NCBI RefSeq assembly: GCF_030817355.1
Contig: NZ_JAUSZH010000001.1
Span: 2,288,501-2,352,500, forward strand
Source: Streptomyces sp. V1I1
GTDB taxonomy: Bacteria; Actinomycetota; Actinomycetes; Streptomycetales; Streptomycetaceae
DNA: 64,000 nt
Direction of reading: 5' to 3'
This document shows positions 43,125 through 52,222 of the stretch, in pieces. How positions within the stretch are numbered: the stretch's first letter is position 1; every line of letters starts with the position of its first letter. A program made the position numbers and the translations under genes. The notes under the pieces are model-generated. The model ran no database searches, was not told where the DNA came from, and worked only from the letters and a program-made list of their open reading frames with translations.

Positions 43125-44168
43125 TCAGCTCGCTACTCGTACCGCGAGCGCGTCGCCGATCTCGTCCGTCGTACGGAAGGTGGCGCCGTCACGCCCCGCG
43201 AGGTCGACGGAGACGGCCTCCTCGATACGTGCCGCCTCGGCCTCGAAGCCGAGGTGCCGCAGCAGGAGGGCGACGGAGAGGATGGTCGCCGTCGGGTCCG
43301 CCTTGCCGGTGCCCGCGATGTCGGGCGCCGAGCCGTGGACGGGTTCGAACATCGACGGGAAGGTGCCCGTCGGGTTGATGTTGCCGGACGCGGCCAGGCC
43401 GATGCCGCCGGTCACGGCAGCGGCGAGGTCGGTGAGAATGTCACCGAAAAGGTTGTCGGTGACAATGACGTCGAAGCGCTCCGGCTGGGTGACGAAGAAG
43501 ATCGTCGCGGCGTCGACGTGCAGATAGTCGGTGGTGACCTCGGGGTACTCCTTGCCGACCGCGTCGAAGATGTTCTTCCACATGTGGCCGGCGTAGACGA
43601 GGACGTTGTTCTTGTGGACCAGCGTCAGCTTCTTGCGGGGGCGGGAGTTGGCCCGCTCGTACGCGTCACGGACGACGCGCTCGACGCCGTACGCCGTATT
43701 GAGGCTGACCTCGGTGGCCACCTCGGCGGGCGTACCGGTGCGCAGGGAACCTCCGTTGCCGGTGTACGGCCCCTCGGTGCCCTCGCGGACGACGACGAAG
43801 TCGATGTCGGGGCGGCCGGCCAGCGGGGTGGCGGTGTTCGGGAAGAGCTTCGACGGACGCAGGTTGACGTAGTGGTCGAAGGCGAACCGCAGCTTGAGCA
43901 GCAGCCCCCGCTCCAGCACGCCGGACGGCACGGACGGGTCACCGATCGCGCCGAGCAGGATCGCGTCGTGGTTCTTGAGGGAGTCGAGCTCCGCGTCGGG
44001 GAGGGTCTCTCCTGTGCGGTGCCAGCGCTGGGCGCCGAGGTCGTACTCCTTGGTCTCCAGCTTCACATCTTGCGGGAGGACGGCCGCGAGGACCTTCAGG
44101 CCCTGGGCCACGACCTCCTGGCCGATGCCGTCACCGGGGATCACTGCGAGATTGATGCTGCGAGACAT
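43125..44168 (-). CDS. leuB: 3-isopropylmalate dehydrogenase
   Basis: A 347-residue NAD-dependent beta-decarboxylating dehydrogenase of leucine synthesis. Motifs: [30 protein letters not shown], the substrate loop [41 protein letters not shown], and [35 protein letters not shown]. The C-terminal [24 protein letters not shown] is complete. The ATG at 44168 begins [12 protein letters not shown]. Divergent from the phosphatase gene. Confidence 0.96.
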   Translation of the reverse strand: MSRSINLAVIPGDGIGQEVVAQGLKVLAAVLPQDVKLETKEYDLGAQRWHRTGETLPDAELDSLKNHDAILLGAIGDPSVPSGVLERGLLLKLRFAFDHYVNLRPSKLFPNTATPLAGRPDIDFVVVREGTEGPYTGNGGSLRTGTPAEVATEVSLNTAYGVERVVRDAYERANSRPRKKLTLVHKNNVLVYAGHMWKNIFDAVGKEYPEVTTDYLHVDAATIFFVTQPERFDVIVTDNLFGDILTDLAAAVTGGIGLAASGNINPTGTFPSMFEPVHGSAPDIAGTGKADPTATILSVALLLRHLGFEAEAARIEEAVSVDLAGRDGATFRTTDEIGDALAVRVAS

Positions 44169-44209
44169 ATCGGCACCCTAACTCTCCGTCCCACCCCATG
44201 ACACTTGAT

Positions 44210-44224
44210 GTCCACCATCTGGAC
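44210..44224. promoter_or_regulatory. Inverted repeat in leuB/phosphatase divergent promoter
   Basis: GTCCA-N5-TGGAC lies 42 bases upstream of the leuB ATG and 85 before the phosphatase start, followed by a further GTCCA. It is a possible operator; no regulator is assigned. Confidence 0.35.
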
Positions 44225-44308
44225 GTCCATGAATCGATCAACACTGGTTTGATTTTCATTCATTCAATGTCTGGCCGGGAGTTGTAAGTTACTGGCAAGT
44301 TCTGCGCC

Positions 44309-45907
44309 ATGACTGAGGACACCCCCCACGTCGGGATTCCCGAGCAGCTCGCCAGCCGCATGAGCATGCCGGAGCAGCACGAGTATCTGCGCGCCAAGCA
44401 CGCACGCCCGAAGCTGTCCCGCCGCGGCGCGCTGGCCGGCGGGCTCGCGGCGGGTGTGGCGGGCGGCGGCGGACTGCTGCTCGGCCGCGCGTCCACCGCC
44501 ACCGCGGCCTCCCCCGGACTCGCCACGGCTGCGGCGACGGCCGCGGTGGACGGCTCGCTGGTCGCGCCGTTCGGCCGGCATCTCGCCTTCGGCGCCGACC
44601 CGAAGACCCAGATGCGGATCTCCTGGCAGGTGCCGTTCGCGGTGAAGCAGCCGTATCTGCGCGTCGGCCTCAAGCCCTGGGAGCTGAGCCGGAAGATCGA
44701 GGCCGAGGTGCGCGATCTGCACACGCCCTCCCTCTCCACGAAGCTGCCGGCCGTCGACCAGTTCTACCTGCACGTGGGCCTGGACGGGCTGAAGCCGGGG
44801 ACCACGTACTACTACGGAGTCGGCCACGACGGCTTCGACCCCGCATCGCCGGAGCGGCTGGCCACGATCGGCTCGTTCCGCACGGCTCCGGCAACGCCGG
44901 AGAAGTTCGTCTTCACGGCCTTCGGCGACCAGGGCGTGAGCTATCACGCCCTGGCCAACGACCAGTTGATCCTCGGTCAGAATCCGTCGTTCCATCTGCA
45001 CGCGGGCGACATCTGCTACGCAGACAGCAGCGGGCACGGCAAGGACTCGGACACCTACGACGCGCGGGTGTGGGACCAGTTCCTGGCGCAGACGGACAGC
45101 GTGGCCTCGCGGGTGCCGTGGATGGTGACCACCGGCAACCACGACATGGAGGCGTGGTACTCGCCGAACGGCTACGGCGGCCAGTCGGCCCGCTGGTCGC
45201 TGCCCGAGAACGGACCGGACGCCAAGAACGCCCCGGGCATCTATTCGTTCGTCTACGGGAACGTCGGCGTCGTGGCGCTGGACGCCAATGACGTCTCGTA
45301 CGAGATCCCCGCCAACAAGGGCTACACGGACGGCAAGCAGACCGCCTGGCTCGACAAGCGCCTTGGCGAGCTGCGGGCGCAGCCCGGGATCGACTTCGTG
45401 GTGGTCTTCTTCCACCACTGCATGTACTCGACGGCGACCCACGCCTCGGACGGCGGGATGCGCGACGCATGGCTGCCGCTGTTCACCAAGCACCAGGTCG
45501 ATCTGGTGATCAACGGCCACAACCATGTGTACGAGCGCACGGACGCGATCAAGGGCGGCGAGGTCGGCAGGCCGGTGCCGATCGGGGCGTCCACCGACCC
45601 GACGCGGGACGGCACCGTGTACGTCACCGCGGGCGGCGCCGGGAAAGAGCTGTACAGCTTCGGGCCCGGGGTCCAGGACAGCTACGAGGGCAACGTCCAC
45701 GACCACGACACCATCGTGACCTTCCACTGGACCAAGCTGCGGCTGCCGGACCCGGACACCGTGCAGTGGTCGCGGGTGCGGTACACCGGCTTCTCGTTCC
45801 TCGCGGTGGAGGCGGAGTCCGGCACGGCGCCGAAGCTGAAGGTCTCCGCGCTTGCCGAGAGCGGCAAGCGCATCGACTACTTCGAGGTGAAGCGCTCGGG
45901 TCGGTAA
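44309..45907 (+). CDS. Exported purple acid phosphatase-like metallophosphoesterase
   Basis: A 532-residue phosphatase. It has a Tat-type leader (SRRGALAGGLAAGVAGGGGLLLGR), an N-terminal Fn3-like domain (RISWQVPF...LKPGTTYYYGVGHDG), and a calcineurin-like catalytic domain with all five metal blocks: AFGDQG, LHAGDICYAD, TTGNHDME, FFHHCMYS, NGHNHVYERT. The Fn3-plus-catalytic order fits bacterial purple acid phosphatases, which hydrolyse phosphomonoesters outside the cell. The ATG at 44309 gives a long, ~35-residue pre-Tat segment (MTEDTPHVGIPEQLASRM), common in actinobacterial members. The C-terminal domain ends RIDYFEVKRSGR. Confidence 0.92.
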   Translation: MTEDTPHVGIPEQLASRMSMPEQHEYLRAKHARPKLSRRGALAGGLAAGVAGGGGLLLGRASTATAASPGLATAAATAAVDGSLVAPFGRHLAFGADPKTQMRISWQVPFAVKQPYLRVGLKPWELSRKIEAEVRDLHTPSLSTKLPAVDQFYLHVGLDGLKPGTTYYYGVGHDGFDPASPERLATIGSFRTAPATPEKFVFTAFGDQGVSYHALANDQLILGQNPSFHLHAGDICYADSSGHGKDSDTYDARVWDQFLAQTDSVASRVPWMVTTGNHDMEAWYSPNGYGGQSARWSLPENGPDAKNAPGIYSFVYGNVGVVALDANDVSYEIPANKGYTDGKQTAWLDKRLGELRAQPGIDFVVVFFHHCMYSTATHASDGGMRDAWLPLFTKHQVDLVINGHNHVYERTDAIKGGEVGRPVPIGASTDPTRDGTVYVTAGGAGKELYSFGPGVQDSYEGNVHDHDTIVTFHWTKLRLPDPDTVQWSRVRYTGFSFLAVEAESGTAPKLKVSALAESGKRIDYFEVKRSGR

Positions 45908-45913
45908 ACCGGC

Positions 45914-46042
45914 TCAGTGGCCGGTGGAGCCGCCGTTGTCCCTGCGGTCGAGGGCTCGCTGCAGGGCGGCGGCGGCATTCTTGCGCTCGGCTTCGCTCGA
46001 ACGGGCGGTGTGACGGACGCGGCGGACGGTCGTCTCGGGCAT
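45914..46042 (-). CDS. Small basic hypothetical protein
   Basis: A 42-residue basic, helical protein (PETTVRRVRHTARSSEAERKNAAAALQRALDRRD) ending GGSTGH. ATG 46042 is supported by AAGGAG eight bases upstream; longer in-frame starts have none. No domain is recognised. It ends 7 bases from the convergent phosphatase stop. Codon bias and the good ribosome-binding site favour a real gene. Confidence 0.6.
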   Translation of the reverse strand: MPETTVRRVRHTARSSEAERKNAAAALQRALDRRDNGGSTGH

Positions 46043-46213
46043 GGTGATCGACTCCTTGAGATCAGAAATGATTTCGAGGCGCCGGAAGGGGCGGGGAGCC
46101 GGGCCGCAGGGGTTGCCTGCTTGGGGCACTGGCTCACGACCGCCATTCGCTGGATCGAGCGAGACGTTCGGCTTCTACAAAGCTAGGACAGGTACGCGCT
46201 TCTGTCTCCACAA

Positions 46214-46666
46214 TTACTCGGACTTCCTACTATCTGAGACGGCGAGAGTGCGCAGCTCTCGGATCAGCGCACGGACAGCGACGGTGCGGGCCTGCTCAGG
46301 GGTGGTGACATAGCCGACCGAGCGGGTCGGGCGCTCCGGTCCGAGATCGGTGATCTCGATGGTGGCCGGTACTCCGGTCAGGGAGAGCTCCGGCATGACC
46401 GCCATCCCGAAACCACTGCTCACCATCGAGAGCACTGCTCCGTCGTCCTCCGCCTCGACCGTCGCCTTCGGGAGCCACTCCTGCTGCGCCCACCATGCGC
46501 GGGTGTACGAGGTGCAGTTCTCGGCCCAGTCGACCAGCGGCAGCGAGCGCGGCGCCGGATGCCCGGCCGGGTGGACCAGGGCGTACCCCTCCTCCACCAG
46601 CACTCCCCCGACCAGCTCCTCTACGGGCGAGGTCGTCCCGAACGTCGCGATGCCCAGGTCGAAGCG
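46214..46666 (-). pseudogene. LysR-family regulator, C-terminal fragment
   Basis: About 150 codons of a LysR effector domain: RFDLGIATFGTTSPVEELVGG, YALVHPAGHPAPRSLPLVDWAENC, then DDGAVLSMVSSGFGMAVMPEL and IRELRTL at the end. The HTH and first half of the sensor domain are absent; the frame meets a stop at 46667-46669, seven bases before the end of the acetyltransferase gene. A GTG at 46603 could start a short product. It is a truncation whose breakpoint coincides with the neighbouring gene's 3' end. Confidence 0.75.
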
Positions 46667-46672
46667 CTACGG

Positions 46673-47215
46673 CTACAACAGGTCCCCGTCTCGCCAGTCG
46701 AAGAGCAGCGCGGCGGGGGGCTGCGGCAGTGGACGGCCCGCGGCGGGGCGCAGATATGTGGAGTCCTCCTCGTCCGGGAGGTGCACCACCCCGTCCGGGC
46801 CGAGTGCCTCGACCCGGCCCTGCCACAGCTGCCAGCCGCGCGCCCGGTACAACTGGGCGCCGTCGTCGGAGGCGGACAGCGCGCCGAACTCGTACGCGCC
46901 GTCGACGACCCGTTCCAGCTCGGCCATCACCCGGCTGCCGAGTCCTTGCCTGAGGCGGTCGGGACGTACGGCCATCGCCTCGATGTAGCCGATGCGGTAC
47001 GAGCGGCCTCCGTGCAGCACGCGGCGCATGATCACGCTGCCGTGCGCGGCGACGCCCTTGTCGTCGCGTACCAGCGCGTGGAGGCCGCCGAGCGAGTGGT
47101 CCCAGTCCTCGTCACTGAAGTCGCCCTCGAAGGCGTCGTCCATCAGGGCGCGGATCTCGGCCAGTTCGGCCGGGGAGAGCTGGTAGGTGTGTGCGGCGCG
47201 CAGCGGCTGGGTCAT
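46673..47215 (-). CDS. AAC(2')-I-like GNAT acetyltransferase
   Basis: A 180-residue GNAT protein that I recognise as close to aminoglycoside 2'-N-acetyltransferase AAC(2')-I of mycobacteria: IRALMDDAFEGDFSDEDWDHSLGG, HALVRDDKGVAAHGSVI, RIGYIEAMAVRPDRLRQGLGSRV (acetyl-CoA loop, RxxGxG-like), YEFGALSASDDGAQLYRARGW, and the terminal LLFDWRDGDL. The enzyme would acetylate the 2'-amino group of aminoglycosides; in non-producers it may have a housekeeping substrate. ATG 47215 matches the family's N-terminus; a longer start at 47305 is rejected. Adjacent to a truncated LysR gene. Confidence 0.85.
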   Translation of the reverse strand: MTQPLRAAHTYQLSPAELAEIRALMDDAFEGDFSDEDWDHSLGGLHALVRDDKGVAAHGSVIMRRVLHGGRSYRIGYIEAMAVRPDRLRQGLGSRVMAELERVVDGAYEFGALSASDDGAQLYRARGWQLWQGRVEALGPDGVVHLPDEEDSTYLRPAAGRPLPQPPAALLFDWRDGDLL

Positions 47216-47371
47216 ACGCCCCACTCTGGCACCGCCGCCCCCATCAGCTCGACACGAGCCTGCGATTGATCCGATGTCCAGGGCGTCAGAAGCCTTGACG
47301 GTCACTCAACTCGCACCCATCCTCCCAGTCATCGGATGACTGCGCATCGGACGACGCTCCAGGAGGCACTC

Positions 47372-49270
47372 GTGGCATTGCCGCACCGGATCCGCACCCT
47401 CGCCCTCGTACTCTGCGGCGCGCTCGCCGCCGCGCTGCTCGTATCCACCCCGGCCCAGGCCAAGAGCCCCACCTGGACCGTGCGCAATCACGACGGACCG
47501 ACCGCCAGGATCGCCCTCGCACCCGGCACAGGGACGCTCACCCTCGCCGTAGAGCGTGACGGCAAGACCGTCATCGAGCCGTCTCCCCTCGGTATCCGTA
47601 CCGAAAGAGCCGATCTTTCCAGCAGGTTGACGTACCTAGGGCGCAGCGACCGCACGGTCTCCGAGTACTACCGGACAGCCGCGGGCAAGGACCGCACCCG
47701 CCACGTCCAGATGCGCGAGGCCCTCTTCCGGTTCCGTACCGCCGGCGGCGTGCGGCTCGAGCTGGCCGTCCGGGCCTCCCGGGACGGCGTCGCCTACCGC
47801 TACAGCCTTCCCGACACCGGTGACACCGGGAACGTCCTCGGCGAGGCGTCCGCCTTCACGCTGCCCGACGGCGCCGACGCCTGGCTCGGGAAGTACCGGC
47901 GGGACAACGAGAACCTCTTCGCCCACCACGCCGCCACCTCCGCGCCCGCCGACGAGTACATGATGCAGGCGCTCTTCAGGACGCCCGGCGGCTATGCGCT
48001 GATCGCCGAGTCCGACCTCACCGGCTCCTACTCGGCCGCCCGCCTCACTCATGCGGCCAACTCCCCCACCTACGGCGTGCGGCTCTGGGACGAGCAGGTC
48101 CAGGTCACCGGCGGCCGTCTCAGCACCCCCTGGCGCGCGGTGGTCACCGGCAGCCTCGCGGCCGTCACCGAGTCCACCTTCACCGACGACCTCGCGCCCG
48201 CCTCCCGCGTCCGCGACACCTCCTGGATCGAGCCGGGACCCGCCCTGTGGACCTGGCTGGCCGGCGGCCGCCCCGCCGGGCAGAGCCTGAGCATGCAGAA
48301 GGGGTACGTGGACTACGCGGCCGAGCGCGGCTGGCCGTACACCGTCGTCGATGCCGGCTGGTACTTCGACCCGGCGCAGTGGGACGTCACCGACCCCAAC
48401 TGGCAGCAGAACAGCTGGATTCCGGAGCTGGTGCGCTACGCACGCGCGAAGGACGTCGACATCCAGGTCTGGATCCACCACCGCGACCTCGACACCGCCG
48501 AGGAGCGCGAGCAGTGGCTGCCCACGCTGGAGAAGTGGGGCGTCAAGGGCGTGAAGATCGACTTCATGGACTCGGAGGCACAGGACCGGCTGCGCTGGTA
48601 CGACGCGATCCTCCCCGCCACCGCCGAGCACCATCTGCTCGTCAACTTCCACGGCTCCACGATCCCCAAGGGCATCCAGCGCACCTGGCCGCACGTGATG
48701 ACGTTGGAGGGCGTCAACGGCGAGGAGAAGCGCGTCAACACCGCCGAGCACCTCACGATCCTCCCCTTCACCAGGAACGTCATCGGCTCGATGGACTTCA
48801 CGCCCGGCGCCTTCCACCGCCCGACCCGCCCCAACGCCGCCTCCGACGCGGGCGAGTTGGGCCTGTCGGTGCTGTACGAGTCCGGCATCCAGAACCTCGC
48901 GGGCACGCCCGAGTCGTACGACGCCCGCCCGGAGGCGCGCCGCTTCCTTGAGCAGCTCCCGGCGGCGTGGGACGAGACCCGGCTGCTCGCGGGCGAGCCG
49001 GGCAGCGGCGCGGTGGTGGCGCGGCGCGCCGGTGCGCGCTGGTTCATCGGCGGTACGTACGCGGGCGCGGCCCGCACCGCCGCCGTACCGCTGCGGATCG
49101 GCCGGGGCAGCTGGCTGGTCGAGACGGTCACGGACGGTCCGGCGGGCCTGGTCCGGACGGCGAAGGTGGCCCGCGGCGGCGCGACGCTGGAGATCGGCGT
49201 GGTGACGGACGGCGGCTTCGCGGCGACAGCCTGTCCCTGGCATCCGGGCCGTACAGCCTGCGACCGCTAG
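47372..49270 (+). CDS. Secreted GH97 glycosidase
   Basis: A 632-residue exported GH97 enzyme (alpha-glucosidase/alpha-galactosidase family). Signal peptide RIRTLALVLCGALAAALLVSTPAQA. The N-terminal beta-supersandwich opens WTVRNHDGPTARIALAPGTGTLTLAVERDG. The barrel contains ALWTWLAGGRPAGQSLSMQKGYVDYAAERGW, YTVVDAGWY, the likely nucleophile Asp in KGVKIDFMDSEAQDRLRWYD, and LVNFHGSTIPKGIQRTWPHV. The KIDFMD form fits the retaining, galactosidase-like branch. GTG 47372 is chosen for AGGAGG six bases upstream and because it gives a clean signal peptide; the ATG at 47336 does not. Confidence 0.9.
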   Translation: MALPHRIRTLALVLCGALAAALLVSTPAQAKSPTWTVRNHDGPTARIALAPGTGTLTLAVERDGKTVIEPSPLGIRTERADLSSRLTYLGRSDRTVSEYYRTAAGKDRTRHVQMREALFRFRTAGGVRLELAVRASRDGVAYRYSLPDTGDTGNVLGEASAFTLPDGADAWLGKYRRDNENLFAHHAATSAPADEYMMQALFRTPGGYALIAESDLTGSYSAARLTHAANSPTYGVRLWDEQVQVTGGRLSTPWRAVVTGSLAAVTESTFTDDLAPASRVRDTSWIEPGPALWTWLAGGRPAGQSLSMQKGYVDYAAERGWPYTVVDAGWYFDPAQWDVTDPNWQQNSWIPELVRYARAKDVDIQVWIHHRDLDTAEEREQWLPTLEKWGVKGVKIDFMDSEAQDRLRWYDAILPATAEHHLLVNFHGSTIPKGIQRTWPHVMTLEGVNGEEKRVNTAEHLTILPFTRNVIGSMDFTPGAFHRPTRPNAASDAGELGLSVLYESGIQNLAGTPESYDARPEARRFLEQLPAAWDETRLLAGEPGSGAVVARRAGARWFIGGTYAGAARTAAVPLRIGRGSWLVETVTDGPAGLVRTAKVARGGATLEIGVVTDGGFAATACPWHPGRTACDR

Positions 49271-49278
49271 AGGAATGC

Positions 49279-49340
49279 GCAACCGATGGGTTGCACTTCC
49301 CGGCTATGACGTGCAACCATTGGGCAGCACGTCATAGCCG
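49279..49340. promoter_or_regulatory. ArsR-type operator repeats and hairpin upstream of SRPBCC/ArsR operon
   Basis: GCAACC-GATG-GGTTGC (49279-49294) is a palindrome; GCAACCATTGGG (49313-49324) repeats its left half. A perfect 14-bp inverted repeat, CGGCTATGACGTGC (49301-49314) and its complement (49327-49340), surrounds the second site. The GCAACC palindrome has the look of an ArsR-family operator, so autoregulation by the ArsR gene of the operon is likely. Confidence 0.65.
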
Positions 49341-49358
49341 AGCAGAAAGCTGAAGATC

Positions 49359-49814
49359 ATGAGCGAGGACCGGATCGAACGAGAGATCACCATCGCCGCG
49401 CCCGTCGAGCGCGTTTGGGCGGTGCTCACGGAGCCGGAGCACGTCGGATCGTGGTTCGGACAGGGCAAGCCGACCCCGGTCGACCTGCGCCCGGGCGGCA
49501 CGATGCTCTTCGACCACGGGAAGTACGGACAGTTCCCGACGACGATCGTGAAGGTGGACCCGCCGAACCACTTCTCGTACCGCTGGGCGAGCGCCTTCCC
49601 CGGTGAGCAGGCCGCCGAGGGCAACTCCACCCTGGTGGAGTTCACTCTCACCCCGGACGGCGACGGCACCCATCTGCGCGTTGTCGAGACCGGCTTCGCC
49701 GGCCTCGACATCCCCGCGGACAGGGTCGACACGGCTGGGTACGAGAGCCACTCGCGCGGCTGGACCGAACAGGCCGAGAACATCAAGCAGTACGCGGAGC
49801 GGCTCGCGGCATGA
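49359..49814 (+). CDS. SRPBCC (AHSA1-like) family protein
   Basis: A 151-residue START/SRPBCC-fold protein of the AHSA1 type: RIEREITIAAPVERVWAVLTEPEHVGSWFG, GTMLFDHGKYGQFPTTIVKVDPPNHFSYRW, STLVEFTLTPDGDGTHLRVVETGF, and a C-terminal helix WTEQAENIKQYAERLA. These bind hydrophobic ligands. Pairing with an ArsR regulator through an ATGA overlap is a very common arrangement, so it is probably controlled by that regulator. Confidence 0.93.
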   Translation: MSEDRIEREITIAAPVERVWAVLTEPEHVGSWFGQGKPTPVDLRPGGTMLFDHGKYGQFPTTIVKVDPPNHFSYRWASAFPGEQAAEGNSTLVEFTLTPDGDGTHLRVVETGFAGLDIPADRVDTAGYESHSRGWTEQAENIKQYAERLAA

Positions 49815-50263
49815 CGAAGGACGCAGGCCGGGACTCGGACAGCCGCGACCCCGACCGGGGCGCGGAGCAGGACGCGGACCGGAGTACGGACCAGGACGCC
49901 GTCACAGAGGTCCTGTCCGCGCTGGCAGACCCGACCCGTCGCCGGATACTCGACGCCATCGCCGCGCACGGCGAGGCGACGGCGACAGTCCTGGCGACGG
50001 AGCTGCCGGTCAGCCGGCAGGCGATCGTCAAGCACCTCGCGGTCCTGACCCGGGCCGGCCTGGTGGCCGGCCATCGGCAGGGCCGCGAGGCGCGGTACAC
50101 CGTCCTGCCCGCGCGGCTGGGCGTCACCGCCCGCTGGATGGACCGTGTCGCCTCCGAGTGGGACAACCGGCTCTCGGCGATCAAGCGCCTCGCCGAGGCG
50201 GACCCGGCTACGCCGAGACCTTCTGGCTCAGGTCCCGGGCAACCCGGGCGATCCACTCGCTGA
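49811..50263 (+). CDS. ArsR-family regulator
   Basis: A 150-residue winged-helix regulator. After an acidic Asp/Arg-rich N-terminus (~30 residues), the HTH reads VLSALADPTRRRILDAIAAHGEATATVLATELPVSRQAIVKHLAVLTRAGLV. No metal-binding Cys motif is present, so it belongs to the non-metal group often paired with SRPBCC genes. Its ATG overlaps the SRPBCC stop (ATGA). Its last 56 bases overlap the 3' end of a convergent small gene. Confidence 0.93.
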   Translation: MTKDAGRDSDSRDPDRGAEQDADRSTDQDAVTEVLSALADPTRRRILDAIAAHGEATATVLATELPVSRQAIVKHLAVLTRAGLVAGHRQGREARYTVLPARLGVTARWMDRVASEWDNRLSAIKRLAEADPATPRPSGSGPGQPGRSTR

Positions 50264-50447
50264 ACTCCTGGCGGTGATGCACCTGTCCGCCGCACAAGGC
50301 GCTGACCTGCGCATCCGTGAGCCGGTTCGGCCCGTCCACCGCCAGCAGCCCGCTCATCTCCCGTAGCACGGAAGCCAGTCGCACGGCATCGGTGTGCTCG
50401 ATCGAGTCGACCCCGTGGCCGCCACCCAGCGTCGTGGAACCAGGCAT
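50208..50447 (-). CDS. Small hypothetical protein
   Basis: A 79-residue soluble protein, no domain recognised (DSIEHTDAVRLASVLREMSGLLAVDG, NRLTDAQVSALCGG, EFSEWIARVARDLSQKV). ATG 50447 has a very good GGAAGGAGG site upstream, deciding the start. The 3' end overlaps the convergent ArsR gene by 56 bases. Probably real on the strength of the ribosome-binding site and codon bias; function unknown. Confidence 0.65.
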   Translation of the reverse strand: MPGSTTLGGGHGVDSIEHTDAVRLASVLREMSGLLAVDGPNRLTDAQVSALCGGQVHHRQEFSEWIARVARDLSQKVSA

Positions 50448-50501
50448 CACGCCCTCCTTCCGGCGCCCCCTTGAAGCAGCGTAAACCCGCCGAACGTGGA
50501 C

Positions 50502-50536
50502 CGCCCCCGTCCGGCGTGGGGGCCGGGACGGGGGCG
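50502..50536 (-). terminator. Terminator after pruA
   Basis: An 11-bp perfect stem (CGCCCCCGTCC at 50502-50512, complement at 50526-50536) with a 13-base loop, 20 bases after the pruA stop. Confidence 0.7.
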
Positions 50537-50555
50537 GGGTCAAGGGAGCTGAAGG

Positions 50556-52187
50556 TCAGCCCATGTGCGGGTACGAGTAGTCCGTCGGCGGGACCAGCGT
50601 CTCCTTGATCGCGCGGGTCAGCGTCCAGCGCATCAGGTTCTGCGGGGCGCCCGCCTTGTCGTTCGTGCCGGACGCGCGGCCGCCGCCGAAGGGCTGCTGG
50701 CCGACAACGGCGCCGGTCGACTTGTCGTTGATGTAGAAGTTGCCCGCGGCGTACCGCAGCTTCTCCATCGTGTACGCCGCCGCGGCTCGGTCGTTCGCGA
50801 TGACCGCACCGGTCAGTGCGTACGCGGACACCGACTCCATCTGCTCCAGCATCGCGTCGTACTCGTCGTCCTCGTACACATGCACGGCGAGGAACGGGCC
50901 GAAGTACTCGGTCGTGAAGACCTCGTTGCCCGGGTCCGAGCACTCGACGACCGTCGGGCGGACGAAGTAGCCGACCGAGTCGTCGTACGTTCCGCCCGCG
51001 ACGATCGTGCAGGTCGGGTCTTCCTTCGCACGGTCGATCGCGGCCTTGTTCTTGGCGAAGGCACGCTCGTCGATCACGGCGCCGATGAAGTTCGTCAGGT
51101 CTGCGACGTCACCCATCTTGATGCCGTCGACCTCGGCCGCGAACTCCTCCTTGAAGCCGGAGTTCCAGATCGAGGCGGGGACGTACGCACGCGAGGACGC
51201 CGAGCACTTCTGACCCTGGAATTCGAAGGAGCCGCGGGTCAGCGCGGTCTTCAGCACGGCACGGTCGGCGCTCGGGTGGGCGACGACGAAGTCCTTGCCG
51301 CCCGACTCACCGACGATGCGCGGGTAGGAGCGGTACTTCTCGATGTTGTTGCCGACCGTCTTCCACAGGTGCTGGAAGGTCTTGGTCGAGCCGGTGAAGT
51401 GGATGCCTGCCAGCTCAGGGTGGTTCAGGGCCACCTCGGAGACGGCGATGCCGTCGCCCGTCACCAGGTTGATGACGCCCTTGGGCAGGCCCGCCTCCTC
51501 CAGCAGCTGCATCAGCAGAACGGCCGCGTGGGTCTGGGTCGGGGACGGCTTCCAGACCACCACATTGCCCATCAGGGCGGGGGCGGTGGGCAGGTTGCCC
51601 GCGATCGCGGTGAAGTTGAACGGCGTGATCGCGTAGACGAAGCCCTCGAGCGGGCGGTGGTCCAGACGGTTCCACACGCCCGGCGAGTTGGCCGGCGGCT
51701 GCTCGGCGAGCAGGTCACGCGCGTACTTGACGTTGAAGCGCCAGAAGTCGACAAGCTCGCAGGGGGTGTCGATCTCGGCCTGCTGCACGGTCTTCGACTG
51801 GCCCAGCATGGTCGAGGCGGCGAGCGTCTCGCGCCACGGTCCTGCCAGCAGCTCGGCCGCGCGCAGGATGATCGCGGCGCGGTCGTCGAAGGACATCGCG
51901 CGCCACGCGGGCGCGGCGGCCAGCGCGGCGTCGACCGCGTCCTGGGCGTCCTGCTGCGTGGCGCCGCCGAAGGTGCCGATGACGGCCTTGTGGTTGTGCG
52001 GCTGTACGACGTCGAAGCGCTCGCCGCCGCCCATCCGCTTCACGCCGCCGATCGTCATCGGCAGCTCGATCGGGTTCTCGGACAGTTCCTTGAGCTTGGC
52101 CTCCAGGCGGGCGCGCTCGGGGCTGCCGGGAGCGTAGCTGTGCACCGGCTCGTTGACCGGGGCGGGGACCTGGGTCACAGCGTCCAT
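50556..52187 (-). CDS. pruA: 1-pyrroline-5-carboxylate (L-glutamate-gamma-semialdehyde) dehydrogenase
   Basis: A 543-residue aldehyde dehydrogenase oxidising P5C/glutamate semialdehyde to glutamate, the second step of proline catabolism. P5CDH traits: an N-terminal NEPVHSYAPGSPERARLEAKLKEL, LVDFWRFNVKYA, RPLEGFVYAITPFNFTAIAGNLP, the catalytic Glu in IVGESGGKDFVVAHP, and the nucleophile Cys in RGSFEFQGQKCSASSRAYVP. Full length. It lies 35 bases after putB on the same strand, forming the putB-pruA operon. Confidence 0.96.
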   Translation of the reverse strand: MDAVTQVPAPVNEPVHSYAPGSPERARLEAKLKELSENPIELPMTIGGVKRMGGGERFDVVQPHNHKAVIGTFGGATQQDAQDAVDAALAAAPAWRAMSFDDRAAIILRAAELLAGPWRETLAASTMLGQSKTVQQAEIDTPCELVDFWRFNVKYARDLLAEQPPANSPGVWNRLDHRPLEGFVYAITPFNFTAIAGNLPTAPALMGNVVVWKPSPTQTHAAVLLMQLLEEAGLPKGVINLVTGDGIAVSEVALNHPELAGIHFTGSTKTFQHLWKTVGNNIEKYRSYPRIVGESGGKDFVVAHPSADRAVLKTALTRGSFEFQGQKCSASSRAYVPASIWNSGFKEEFAAEVDGIKMGDVADLTNFIGAVIDERAFAKNKAAIDRAKEDPTCTIVAGGTYDDSVGYFVRPTVVECSDPGNEVFTTEYFGPFLAVHVYEDDEYDAMLEQMESVSAYALTGAVIANDRAAAAYTMEKLRYAAGNFYINDKSTGAVVGQQPFGGGRASGTNDKAGAPQNLMRWTLTRAIKETLVPPTDYSYPHMG

Positions 52188-52222
52188 GAGTTCCGATACT
52201 CCTTCGTGAGGGGTGGGAGGGC

